A stretch of 64,000 nucleotides of DNA from Bacteroidia bacterium (GTDB taxonomy: Bacteria; Bacteroidota; Bacteroidia; 2-12-FULL-35-15), in the NCBI GenBank assembly GCA_016786925.1, contig JAEUTU010000052.1, positions 26,878 to 90,877 on the forward strand, written 5' to 3'. Shown piece by piece: positions 35,033 through 42,951 of this stretch (the stretch's first letter is position 1; the number at the start of each line of letters is the position of its first letter). A program made the position numbers and the translations under genes. Below the pieces are notes generated by a model, which had not been told where the DNA came from, did not search any database, and was given only the letters and a program-made list of their open reading frames with translations.

Positions 35033-36514
35033 ATGCATAAGATCAGCACTGCCCAAATTGACCTGAATACGATCCAAACAATTTTACATTCCAATTCCAA
35101 AATTGAATTATCAGAGGAAGCAAAGAATAATATCCTGGCTTGCCGTAATTACCTCGACAAGAAAATGGCATCACAAAAAGAACCGATCTATGGGATCAAT
35201 ACCGGATTTGGTTCCTTATGTAATGTTTCTATCTCTGACAATGATTTGGAACAATTGCAAAAAAATCTGGTAATGTCACATGCTTGTGGCACCGGAGATG
35301 AAGTTCCTCAAGAGATCGTTAAATTGATGCTACTGCTGAAAGTTCAAGCATTGTCCTATGGAAAATCTGCAGTTCAGCTACAAACAGTAGAGCGATTAGC
35401 CTTTTTCTTTAATAACAATATCTTGCCGGTTGTATATCAACAAGGTTCATTAGGTGCTTCGGGCGATCTTTCGCCATTGGCACATATGTGCTTACCATTG
35501 CTGGGATTAGGCGAAGTGTACTTTGAAGGCAAAAAGCAAAAGAGTGAAGATGTTCTAAAGAAATTCGAATTAACTCCTATCCAATTAAAATCAAAAGAAG
35601 GATTAGCATTATTAAACGGAACACAATTCATGATCGCTTATGGTGTGTGGTGCTTGCTACAAACAAAAAAGATCAGCGCTGCTGCTGATGTTATCGGAAC
35701 GATCTCGCTGGAAGCGTTTGACGGTCGGATCGACCCTTTCAAACCACATATCCACACGATCAGACCACATAAAGGTCAACTAAAAACGGCTGAAACGATA
35801 CGCAAATTATTAGAAGGCAGTGAATTGATCCAACGAAAAAAAGAACATGTTCAGGATCCTTATTCATTCCGCTGTATGCCACAAGTACATGGCGCATCAA
35901 AGGATACTTTTGAATATGTGGAAAGTGTATTTCTTACGGAGATCAATTCAGTGACCGATAACCCAACTGTATTTCCGGAAGAAGATGAGATCATTTCAGG
36001 AGGAAATTTTCATGGCCAGCCATTAGCATTGGCATTGGATTTTTTAGCGATCGCATTAGCTGAATTAGGAAATATTTCAGAAAGAAGAACCTATCAATTG
36101 ATATCGGGCTTACGGGGATTACCACCTTTTTTAGTAGCAACACCCGGCCTTAACTCCGGATTCATGATCCCTCAATATACAGCAGCAAGTATTGTTAGTC
36201 AGAACAAACAATTGTGTACTCCGGCATCGGCCGACTCGATCGTTAGTTCAAACGGTCAGGAAGATCACGTTTCAATGGGAGCCAATGCTGCCACCAAATG
36301 CTACAAAATAGTTGAAAATGTACAACGTATATTAGCGATCGAGTTATTCAATGCATCACAAGCCATCGAATTTAGAAGACCTGCTAAATCGTCTCCACAA
36401 CTGGAGAATCACATTGCTGATTTTAGAGTAGCTGTACCATTTATCGAACAGGATAAGATCATGTTTACCGAGATCGAAAAAAGTGTACAATTTCTGAAGC
36501 ACCATACATTTTAA
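35033..36514 (+). CDS. hutH: Histidine ammonia-lyase
   Basis: The 493-residue enzyme eliminates ammonia from histidine to give urocanate, using an MIO cofactor formed from Ala142-Ser143-Gly144 in LGASGDLSPLAHM. Also present are YGINTGFGSL, the HAL-type Ser-His pair at 82-83, QDPYSFRCMPQVHGAS and SVTDNPTVFP. These segments fit HutH well. A tyrosine ammonia-lyase activity cannot be fully excluded because some Flavobacteriia enzymes with similar motifs act on tyrosine. hutU and hutI are not neighbours. The gene lies between the PlsC-like and TIMP-like genes with 3-20 bp gaps. Confidence 0.92.
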   Translation: MHKISTAQIDLNTIQTILHSNSKIELSEEAKNNILACRNYLDKKMASQKEPIYGINTGFGSLCNVSISDNDLEQLQKNLVMSHACGTGDEVPQEIVKLMLLLKVQALSYGKSAVQLQTVERLAFFFNNNILPVVYQQGSLGASGDLSPLAHMCLPLLGLGEVYFEGKKQKSEDVLKKFELTPIQLKSKEGLALLNGTQFMIAYGVWCLLQTKKISAAADVIGTISLEAFDGRIDPFKPHIHTIRPHKGQLKTAETIRKLLEGSELIQRKKEHVQDPYSFRCMPQVHGASKDTFEYVESVFLTEINSVTDNPTVFPEEDEIISGGNFHGQPLALALDFLAIALAELGNISERRTYQLISGLRGLPPFLVATPGLNSGFMIPQYTAASIVSQNKQLCTPASADSIVSSNGQEDHVSMGANAATKCYKIVENVQRILAIELFNASQAIEFRRPAKSSPQLENHIADFRVAVPFIEQDKIMFTEIEKSVQFLKHHTF

Positions 36515-36517
36515 TAC

Positions 36518-37111
36518 ATGAGAAAAAGTCTTTTTTTTACTTTTTTCATTTTCAGCAACTACTTGTTCGCATGTATTTGTGAGCCACTTCCTCCTTTGTC
36601 CAAGGAATCATTCAAACAGTATGATGTTATTTTCTATGGAAAAGTAGATTCTATTTCTTATAGTAAATCAAAAGAAAACATTGTACACTTTAGCGTTATA
36701 GAACTCTATCAAGGAAATAGCGAAGAACAAATTCAACTCATTTACGATGGATCGAGCTCATGCATGATGAACTTCATCAACAATGAAGAGTGGATCATTT
36801 ATGCGACTTATTCTAATTTCGACAAGCTAAATGTTCATCTGTGCAGCCATTCGAGAAAAAAAATCAGCGATACGACAAAAGATCCATATACAGCATCATC
36901 GGGTAAATCTTTTGACGATGAACTAACGTTACTAAGAACGCAATTGCAAGTGCAACAATTGATCAAAAGAAATGAATTGATCAAAACACAATCAGAGTTT
37001 AAACCACATAACGAGCAGCCCAGCAATATCAATAAAGTTATATTACTGACCATTTCACTTTTAGTAATGGTAGCCGTTTATTTTATTTCCAAATTTTTTA
37101 AGAAAAAATGA
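36518..37111 (+). CDS. TIMP/netrin-like secreted protein with C-terminal membrane helix
   Basis: This 197-residue protein has a signal peptide ending YLFA, followed at once by C-I-C (Cys19 and Cys21), as in the mature N-terminus of TIMP/NTR-fold proteins. Bacterial relatives share CxC-P-P and a following D.(V/I)F.G.V segment, here DVIFYGKVDSI. Further cysteines occur in SSSCMM and VHLCSHS. A C-terminal transmembrane helix (about 172-190, ILLTISLLVMVAVYFIS) with a KKK end anchors it. LFAC could alternatively be a weak lipobox. It overlaps the pyrophosphatase gene by 4 bp, so it is in that operon. Function is unknown. Confidence 0.82.
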   Translation: MRKSLFFTFFIFSNYLFACICEPLPPLSKESFKQYDVIFYGKVDSISYSKSKENIVHFSVIELYQGNSEEQIQLIYDGSSSCMMNFINNEEWIIYATYSNFDKLNVHLCSHSRKKISDTTKDPYTASSGKSFDDELTLLRTQLQVQQLIKRNELIKTQSEFKPHNEQPSNINKVILLTISLLVMVAVYFISKFFKKK

Positions 37112-37728
37112 CAAAATCCTACAAAGCACATCCATGGCATGGAATATCGATCGGAATGCATGCTCCGGAGATTGTAACTGCCTTCATCGAGATCGTACCA
37201 ACTGATACGGTGAAATATGAGATCGACAAAGAAAGCGGGTATTTAAAAATAGACCGTCCGCAAAAATTTTCCAATGTGGTGCCTGCATTGTATGGATTTA
37301 TCCCTCAAACCTATTGCGATAAAGAAGTAGCCGCATTTGCATCGGAACGTTCCGGCAAAAAGGTGGAAAAAGGAGATTGGGATCCTTTAGATATTTGTGT
37401 ATTAAGCGAACGAAGTATTACACATGGAAACATTATCCTCCAAGCTATTCCAATTGGAGGAATCCGATTGATCGACAAAGGGGAAGCTGATGATAAGATA
37501 ATTGCCGTAATGCAAGGCGATGAAGTTTATAAAGAATGGAAAGACATCAATGATTGTCCACCTGCTATTATCAATCGATTAAAACATTATTTCCTGACCT
37601 ATAAAAACATTCCCGGTACTGAAACTGCCACTTGCGAGATAAGTGGAATATACGGACGCGATGAAGCACTGGAAGTGATCAAAAGAAGCGTTATCGATTA
37701 TCAAAACAGTTACAAAAAAAGATCATAG
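37108..37728 (+). CDS. ppa: Inorganic pyrophosphatase (family I)
   Basis: The 206-residue cytoplasmic enzyme hydrolyses pyrophosphate to phosphate. The family I metal site shows as GDWDPLDICVLSE, where the usual small residue between the first two aspartates is Trp. KYEIDKESGYLKIDR and YGFIPQTYC are also typical, as is the DKIIAV...Y.(E)W.D segment. It is somewhat longer than E. coli Ppa (176). The start ATG overlaps the stop of the TIMP-like gene (ATGA). Its 3' end overlaps the convergent glutathione peroxidase gene by 6 bp. Confidence 0.93.
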   Translation: MTKSYKAHPWHGISIGMHAPEIVTAFIEIVPTDTVKYEIDKESGYLKIDRPQKFSNVVPALYGFIPQTYCDKEVAAFASERSGKKVEKGDWDPLDICVLSERSITHGNIILQAIPIGGIRLIDKGEADDKIIAVMQGDEVYKEWKDINDCPPAIINRLKHYFLTYKNIPGTETATCEISGIYGRDEALEVIKRSVIDYQNSYKKRS

Positions 37729-38292
37729 ACCCGAAACGATCTGATCATCTAAAGGCGAAACAGAGGAAGAGAATACCTTCACTAGTTCGCCTTTTTCGTT
37801 AACAAGGTATTTTGAAAAATTCCATTGTGGCTCATCGGTATTCCAGCCATTTTGAGATTTATCAGTCAGCCATTTAAAAACCACATTTTTATTTTCACCT
37901 ACTACATCCGATTTTTTGAATAATTGAAATGTAACTCCAAAAATTTTCTCACAAAAAGTAGCGATGTCTTTATCCGATTCGGGCTCCTGAGCACCAAAGT
38001 TATTCGCAGGAAATCCGAGTACTACCAATTTATCACCATATTGCTCATGCAACTTCTGTAATTCTTTATACTGAGGAGTATAACCACATTCTGATGCAGT
38101 ATTGACTATAAGAACCCGTTTACCTTTGTATTTGGAAAAATTGATCTCTGATCCATCGATCGATACCATGGAAAGATCATAAAAACTTGTAGTATTCATA
38201 GTAGTTGCAACATTAGCAGGTTTATTCTTTATTTCCTTGCAGGAAAAAAGCATTAAAAATGGATAAAATACAGTAAGTAGAATTTTTCGCAT
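37723..38292 (-). CDS. Glutathione-peroxidase-family protein, predicted lipoprotein
   Basis: The 189-residue thiol peroxidase has the peroxidatic cysteine in NTASECGYTPQ (Cys69), the glutamine in FPANNFGAQEP and the tryptophan in WNFSKYLV, the standard catalytic set with Cys in place of selenocysteine. It would reduce hydroperoxides, probably with thioredoxin. The N-terminus carries a lipobox LFSC (Cys18) followed by KE, so it is likely lipid-anchored outside the cytoplasm. Acidic residues after the cysteine may favour surface export in Bacteroidota. It converges with and overlaps ppa by 6 bp. Confidence 0.92.
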   Translation of the reverse strand: MRKILLTVFYPFLMLFSCKEIKNKPANVATTMNTTSFYDLSMVSIDGSEINFSKYKGKRVLIVNTASECGYTPQYKELQKLHEQYGDKLVVLGFPANNFGAQEPESDKDIATFCEKIFGVTFQLFKKSDVVGENKNVVFKWLTDKSQNGWNTDEPQWNFSKYLVNEKGELVKVFSSSVSPLDDQIVSGL

Positions 38293-38337
38293 AAGAATTT
38301 TTACTCTATAACAACAGAGTTGATCAATTTGTTTAGA

Positions 38338-38589
38338 TTACTTACTCTGTTCCTGATCAGGCTTTCCAGGAATAGCCTCTTCCTTTTCAAGAGCTTCTAT
38401 CAACACAAACATCAAAAGCAATATCAACAATATTATCAAAAATACTTTTTTGTTTTTATATAAAGGTGTTTTATACAAAGGCTTTGTCGCCTGCTGATAA
38501 TTGTAATACAACTTTTTAAAATCCTTGTGCTTATCTATTTGCTCATCAGGCAAACCGGGCTTATCAATATTGAAGTGTAGTTTCGACAT
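38338..38589 (-). CDS. Small single-pass membrane protein next to ECF sigma factor
   Basis: The 83-residue product has a charged, tyrosine-rich N-terminal part (1-47), one transmembrane helix (about 49-67, VFLIILLILLLMFVLIEAL) and a short acidic tail. Its start codon is directly adjacent to the stop of the sigma-factor gene (0 bp gap), which implies translational coupling. The position is that of an anti-sigma factor, but the Zn-binding HxxxCxxC motif of common anti-sigmas is absent and it is short. It may be a minimal sigma regulator or unrelated. Confidence 0.7.
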   Translation of the reverse strand: MSKLHFNIDKPGLPDEQIDKHKDFKKLYYNYQQATKPLYKTPLYKNKKVFLIILLILLLMFVLIEALEKEEAIPGKPDQEQSK

Positions 38590-39156
38590 TTATAATGGGT
38601 TTCCTTTCATCATTTTTTTTAACTTATCTAAGATACGATAAACTTTTACTTTAGAATTATTTTCTGTTATTCCACAGATCACGCCAATTTCCGCAAAAGA
38701 CCGCTTCTCAAAATAGCGCAATTCTAGCAATTGCACATCTTCTTCATCCAATTCTTGCATTTTTTGCAATAAAAACTGATATGCACTCTCTTTTTCATTC
38801 GCCTCCAGATCGTTCACCAAAAAGTTCATTCCTTCTTTTTCAATATTGACATGGCAGACCTTATTATTTTTTCGAAAATAAAGATTAACCTCATTAAAGG
38901 CTATCCTGAAAAGCCATGCAGAAAAAGGCACACCTCTGAATTGAAACTTATGAATGTTGATCAAGGCTTTTAAAAAGACCTGCGAAGTAATATCTGCTGT
39001 CAATTCTTCATTATCTGTTCTTTTATGAATAAAAACAAAAACTGAACGATAGTATTGATTATAGAGAACATCAAAACGCGCAGGATCTGCTTGTGCAGCT
39101 TTTATCAAAAGCTGCTCTTCGGCTAATTCCTTTTCATTTTTATGATACTTCTCCAA
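38590..39156 (-). CDS. ECF-type RNA polymerase sigma factor
   Basis: The 188-residue sigma-70-family protein has region 2 (about 18-90, FDVLYNQYYRSVFVFIHKRT ... QVFLKALINIHKFQFRG) and region 4 (about 125-180, LELRYFEKRSFAEIGVICGITENNSKVKVYRILDKLKK) with its helix-turn-helix. There is no region 1.1 or 3, as usual for the extracytoplasmic-function group. It redirects RNA polymerase to a small regulon. It is cotranscribed with the 83-residue membrane protein. The divergent flavoprotein gene starts 205 bp away. Confidence 0.95.
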   Translation of the reverse strand: MEKYHKNEKELAEEQLLIKAAQADPARFDVLYNQYYRSVFVFIHKRTDNEELTADITSQVFLKALINIHKFQFRGVPFSAWLFRIAFNEVNLYFRKNNKVCHVNIEKEGMNFLVNDLEANEKESAYQFLLQKMQELDEEDVQLLELRYFEKRSFAEIGVICGITENNSKVKVYRILDKLKKMMKGNPL

Positions 39157-39318
39157 ATTAGATCTTGTTTTATGTTTAATAATTCAAATCCTTTAAAAAG
39201 ATACAATCGCAATACTTTTTTTCTTTAAAAGCACTTTAAGGCATTAAAATACTGATAAAAATCATACGGTTTTGCTCATTTTTTTGAATAAACTAATTAG
39301 CCTTTTGGAATTATTAAT

Positions 39319-39326
39319 TAAATTTG
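39319..39326 (+). promoter_or_regulatory. Candidate -7 element of the halogenase-like gene
   Basis: TAAATTTG matches TAnnTTTG exactly, 36 bases before the ATG at 39362. No TTG lies at the usual -33 spacing. Confidence 0.4.
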
Positions 39327-39361
39327 TAATGACCATAAACTTTTTTTATTGATTGCTGTTT

Positions 39362-40630
39362 ATGGAAAAAAATATACCCCACATGAATACAGAAAACACT
39401 GATGTACTGGTTATAGGAGCCGGTCCTTCCGGAAGCATTGCAGCTTCTCTCATTAACAAACAAGGATTTAAGGTAAAAATTGTAGAAAAAGAAAAATTCC
39501 CCCGATTTGTGATTGGTGAAAGTCTTCTTCCCCGTGTCATGGATCATTTAGATGAAGCCGGACTTTTGGAGGCTGTTAAAAAGGCTGGTTTTCAAGAAAA
39601 ATTCGGAGCTAAATTCGTTCGAGGAGAAGAAGTATGCGATTTCAACTTTGGAAATCAATTTACTGACGGCTGGAAATGGACCTGGCAGGTACCACGTGGT
39701 CAGTTCGACCAATTAATGGCCAGCGAAGTAGAAAAAATGGGGGTGCCGGTTGAATATCAAACAACGGTTACCAATATTGAATTCAACGGAACCAATTCAA
39801 CAACCACCGTGGTTGATAAAGATGGTAACCAAAAACAAATAAAAGCAAGATATATTGTTGATGCGAGTGGTTATGGTCGTGTGATCCCTAGAATGTTCGG
39901 ATTAGACAAACCATCCAATTTTGAACCTCGAAAAACACATTTTACACATTTCAAAGATCTAAAACGTCCGGGAGGCATTGATGGTAACCGTATCACCGTT
40001 GTTATTCATCAACAACGCACATGGATCTGGATCATTCCTTTCTCTAATGGAGTAACCTCCGTAGGTTTTGTGGCGGATCCTGAATTCTTCTTAGATCATC
40101 CTGAAAACCCTACAGAAAGAATGAGATCGATCATTGCAACCGATCCGCATACAAAAGAGCGTTTTGCCGATGCTGAAATGATGTTTGAACCTAGAACAAT
40201 TGAAGGTTATGCGATATCAACCAAACAACTGTTTGGCGATGGCTTTGTGCTTTGTGGAAATGCAACAGAATTCTTGGATCCTGTGTTTTCTTCCGGAGTA
40301 ACATTCGCGATGGAATCAGGTGCTAAAGCAGCCAAATTGGTGTGCGAACAATTAAAAGGTAATTCAGTTGACTGGCAAAAAGAATATACCGATTATATGA
40401 TGCAAGGGATCAATACATTTAGAACCTATGTAGCAGGTTGGTATAATGGCGACCTACACGAGATCTTCTTCTCAAAGAATCAGGATGAGGAGATCAAAAA
40501 GCAGATCTGTTCTGTATTAGCTGGTTATGTATGGGATTTAAACAATCCATTCGTAAAGAAACACGACAGAGCCGTAAAATCATTAGCAGATATTATCCGC
40601 ATGCGTAAAACGGCTGGAGCTTTATCCTAA
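39362..40630 (+). CDS. FAD-dependent oxidoreductase with halogenase motifs
   Basis: Starting at the ATG at 39362 (422 residues; a second ATG at 39383 is possible), this flavoprotein has the N-terminal FAD motif VIGAGPSGSIAASL, GESLLP, and a lysine in EKFGAKFVRG (Lys84) where flavin-dependent halogenases place their catalytic lysine. It also has WIWIIP (221-226), an exact WxWxIP halogenase signature. The late GFVLCGNATEFLDPVFSSG closes the FAD site. It may halogenate an aromatic or pyrrole carrier-bound substrate, or be a related monooxygenase or reductase; WxWxIP also occurs in non-halogenating relatives. No flavin reductase is adjacent. A terminator follows the gene. Confidence 0.85.
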   Translation: MEKNIPHMNTENTDVLVIGAGPSGSIAASLINKQGFKVKIVEKEKFPRFVIGESLLPRVMDHLDEAGLLEAVKKAGFQEKFGAKFVRGEEVCDFNFGNQFTDGWKWTWQVPRGQFDQLMASEVEKMGVPVEYQTTVTNIEFNGTNSTTTVVDKDGNQKQIKARYIVDASGYGRVIPRMFGLDKPSNFEPRKTHFTHFKDLKRPGGIDGNRITVVIHQQRTWIWIIPFSNGVTSVGFVADPEFFLDHPENPTERMRSIIATDPHTKERFADAEMMFEPRTIEGYAISTKQLFGDGFVLCGNATEFLDPVFSSGVTFAMESGAKAAKLVCEQLKGNSVDWQKEYTDYMMQGINTFRTYVAGWYNGDLHEIFFSKNQDEEIKKQICSVLAGYVWDLNNPFVKKHDRAVKSLADIIRMRKTAGALS

Positions 40631-40651
40631 CATACTTTTACAATAAAATTT

Positions 40652-40682
40652 AAAAGAGATGTTCAAAGGAACATCTCTTTTT
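40652..40682 (+). terminator. Intrinsic terminator after the halogenase-like gene
   Basis: AAAAGAGATGTTC and GAACATCTCTTTT pair perfectly around a 4-base loop and run into a T-tract, 21 bases after the stop at 40630. The CrtI-like gene that follows therefore probably has its own promoter or relies on read-through. Confidence 0.9.
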
Positions 40683-40710
40683 GTTTTATATTAGCTCCAC
40701 AAAATAAAAC

Positions 40711-42243
40711 ATGAAGATCAATATTATAGGTGCAGGAATATCAGGGTTAACAACAGGTTGTTATCTACAAATGAATGGATTTGACACCCAAATATTTGAG
40801 AAGCACTCTATTCCTGGAGGACTTTGTACCAGTTGGAAAAAAGGAGAATACACCTTTGATGGATGTGTTCACTGGATATTGGGGACAGACGAAGGAAGCT
40901 CTTTCTATAAAATGTGGAGTGAATTACTCGACATGAAAAAAATCCCTTTTCACAACCATGAGATCCGCATGGATATTGAATTAAAAAAGAATACCAATAA
41001 ATACGGAGAAAAAATATTTCATCTGTATACCAATGTCAACCGATTAGAAGAATACATGCTTGATCTGGCTCCCGAGGATGAATTTCAGATCAAACGTTTA
41101 ACAAATTCTATCCGGGTAATGCAGCAGTTTGACCTGCCGCCTGTAATGGATGACCTTCCATTCATTCAATCCACCATCCGGGGCATCAAAATGGCTCGAT
41201 ACCTAAAGTTCCTCTATGTCCTTTTTCAATGGAGAAATGATACTAACCGGACCTTTGCTCAAAAATTAAAGAATCCTTTTTTAAGAGAAAGTTTTGAATT
41301 GCTTTACGATGATCAGGATGTCAATATGGTTGTTATGACCATGCCTTTAGCTTCATTTGATAAAAAAAGTGCAGGCTATCCCATTGGTGGCTCCTTACAA
41401 TTCGCTAAATATTTAGAAGAGTCCTATATAAAACTAGGAGGCAAGATCCATTACAACACTCCTGTAAAAAAAGTAATTGTAGAAAATGATACGGCCAAAG
41501 GTTTGTTAGTAAGAAACAATGTTACTCACTATTCCGATGCGATCATTTCGGCAGCCGACTGGAACTGGACCATTTTTGATGCATTAGATGGGAAGTACAC
41601 CGACAAAAAAATACTTGAATTAAAAGAGCTTAAAAAATTAAAAGTTTTCTACAGTGTGTTGCAGTTTTCTTTTGGCATTAACAAAGACCTAAGTGATCAA
41701 CCACACTTTTCCAGGTTCCCATTAACTACACCTATCCTGTCACCTGATGGAACTCAGTACGAACGTCTGGAAGTACACGTATATAACTACGATCCAACAT
41801 TAGCCCCCAAAGGAAAAACATCCGTTGTAGTGAGCTTTTATACCGAAAAAGCGGATTACTGGATAGACTTACGCAAAAACGACCGTCCAAAATATCGTGA
41901 AGCCAAAAAACAAATGCTCGAAACAATTACTGAGCTACTCGATAAACGATTGGGTGGAATAAAAGAATTTATTGAAGAAACAGATTTTGCAACCCCTGCT
42001 ACTTATTTAAGATATACCAACAACTGGAAAGGCAGTACACAAGGATGGCTACCGGGAGAAAATCTAATTGCACTTTCTCCTGTAAAGTTTACATTGCCAA
42101 CATTAAAAAACTTCTACATGGGCAGTCACTGGAATCAACCGGGAGGAGGGATACCGATTGCCATCAGTACAGGAAGAGATCTCACAAAGAAGATCTGCAA
42201 AGAACAAAACAAAAAATTTATTTCTAAAAAGACTAACCCTTAA
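40711..42243 (+). CDS. CrtI/phytoene-desaturase-like FAD oxidoreductase
   Basis: The 510-residue protein begins with the FAD motif INIIGAGISGLTTGCYL and GGLCTSW. It ends with the family's C-terminal segment NFYMGSHWNQPGGGIPIAISTGRDL, which binds FAD. This pattern is shared by phytoene desaturases, carotenoid isomerases and retinol saturases (CrtI/CrtISO superfamily). The length fits. No other carotenoid gene is near, so the substrate, perhaps a polyene or other lipid, is unknown. It overlaps the convergent YjdI-like gene by 11 bp. Confidence 0.87.
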   Translation: MKINIIGAGISGLTTGCYLQMNGFDTQIFEKHSIPGGLCTSWKKGEYTFDGCVHWILGTDEGSSFYKMWSELLDMKKIPFHNHEIRMDIELKKNTNKYGEKIFHLYTNVNRLEEYMLDLAPEDEFQIKRLTNSIRVMQQFDLPPVMDDLPFIQSTIRGIKMARYLKFLYVLFQWRNDTNRTFAQKLKNPFLRESFELLYDDQDVNMVVMTMPLASFDKKSAGYPIGGSLQFAKYLEESYIKLGGKIHYNTPVKKVIVENDTAKGLLVRNNVTHYSDAIISAADWNWTIFDALDGKYTDKKILELKELKKLKVFYSVLQFSFGINKDLSDQPHFSRFPLTTPILSPDGTQYERLEVHVYNYDPTLAPKGKTSVVVSFYTEKADYWIDLRKNDRPKYREAKKQMLETITELLDKRLGGIKEFIEETDFATPATYLRYTNNWKGSTQGWLPGENLIALSPVKFTLPTLKNFYMGSHWNQPGGGIPIAISTGRDLTKKICKEQNKKFISKKTNP

Positions 42244-42658
42244 AATTGATCTTTGTGTGGCTGCCATCGCAGTATGGCTTATTACCTGATTGCCCGCAAC
42301 GACAAAATGCCGTTACCTTATTTTTCACCACTTCCTCTCCTCCATCTTTCTTTACAGTGATATTACCATAAACCAACAAGGGACCATTCTCCATTATTTC
42401 CACAATATTCTCGGCTTTCACCTGAACAGTCTCTTCTTCCTTGTTATTATAATAACTTAATGCTCCAGAAGGACATTTATCGATCTGCTCCATAATACGC
42501 TCTGTGCTTGCTCCTTTTGGATCAACCCATGGTCGTTCAGCCGGTTTAAAAACTACTCCCAAATGTTTCCAGCATAACTTTGAATGAATGCACATCTTCG
42601 GTTTCCAAACAATTGTAATATCATCATTTTTATATTTTATGACTGCTTCTTTTTCCAT
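42233..42658 (-). CDS. YjdI-like [4Fe-4S] domain fused to a CDGSH iron-sulfur domain
   Basis: From the ATG at 42658 the protein is 141 residues. The N-terminal Fer4_19-type domain (about 3-70) has C23, C29 in MCIHSKLCWKHLGVVFKP and a late CPSGAL, a mono-cluster pattern. A short linker (about 75-95) follows. The C-terminal CDGSH domain has CRCGQSGNKPYCDGSH, whose three Cys and one His bind a 2Fe-2S cluster. E. coli YjdI has only the first domain. The next gene upstream encodes the YjdJ-like acetyltransferase, as in E. coli yjdI-yjdJ. The biochemical role is not known. Confidence 0.92.
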   Translation of the reverse strand: MEKEAVIKYKNDDITIVWKPKMCIHSKLCWKHLGVVFKPAERPWVDPKGASTERIMEQIDKCPSGALSYYNNKEEETVQVKAENIVEIMENGPLLVYGNITVKKDGGEEVVKNKVTAFCRCGQSGNKPYCDGSHTKINFKG

Positions 42659-42669
42659 GATCAAATTAT

Positions 42670-42951
42670 TTAAAATAATACATCTGCATACTCATTCGTT
42701 TTGTCGAAAACAGCTCTTGCAAAAGGACACAAGGGCATAATTTTCATTTTGCTTTTTCTTGAAAAAGCTACTGCTTCTGCAAGCAATAATTTACCCAAGC
42801 CTTTCCCTTCAAATTTTCCTGAGACCTCTGTATGATCAATGATCATCTTATCATTGCCTGCCATTACATAAGTCATTTCTGCCACTCGTTCTCCGGCCTC
42901 TTCTATAAAGAACATTCCTTTATTTTCAATGATAGTATGGTTTACTTCCAT
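42670..42951 (-). CDS. YjdJ-like GNAT-fold small acetyltransferase
   Basis: The 93-residue single-domain protein of the GNAT superfamily (YjdJ group) has a central strand [16 protein letters not shown] and the acetyl-CoA-binding loop [14 protein letters not shown]. The C-terminal [14 protein letters not shown] is shared with YjdJ and plant/animal homologues. Acceptor unknown. It overlaps the threonine aldolase gene by 10 bp upstream and sits 11 bp before the YjdI-like gene, so the four genes 44610 to 42233 form an operon. Confidence 0.9.
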   Translation of the reverse strand: MEVNHTIIENKGMFFIEEAGERVAEMTYVMAGNDKMIIDHTEVSGKFEGKGLGKLLLAEAVAFSRKSKMKIMPLCPFARAVFDKTNEYADVLF

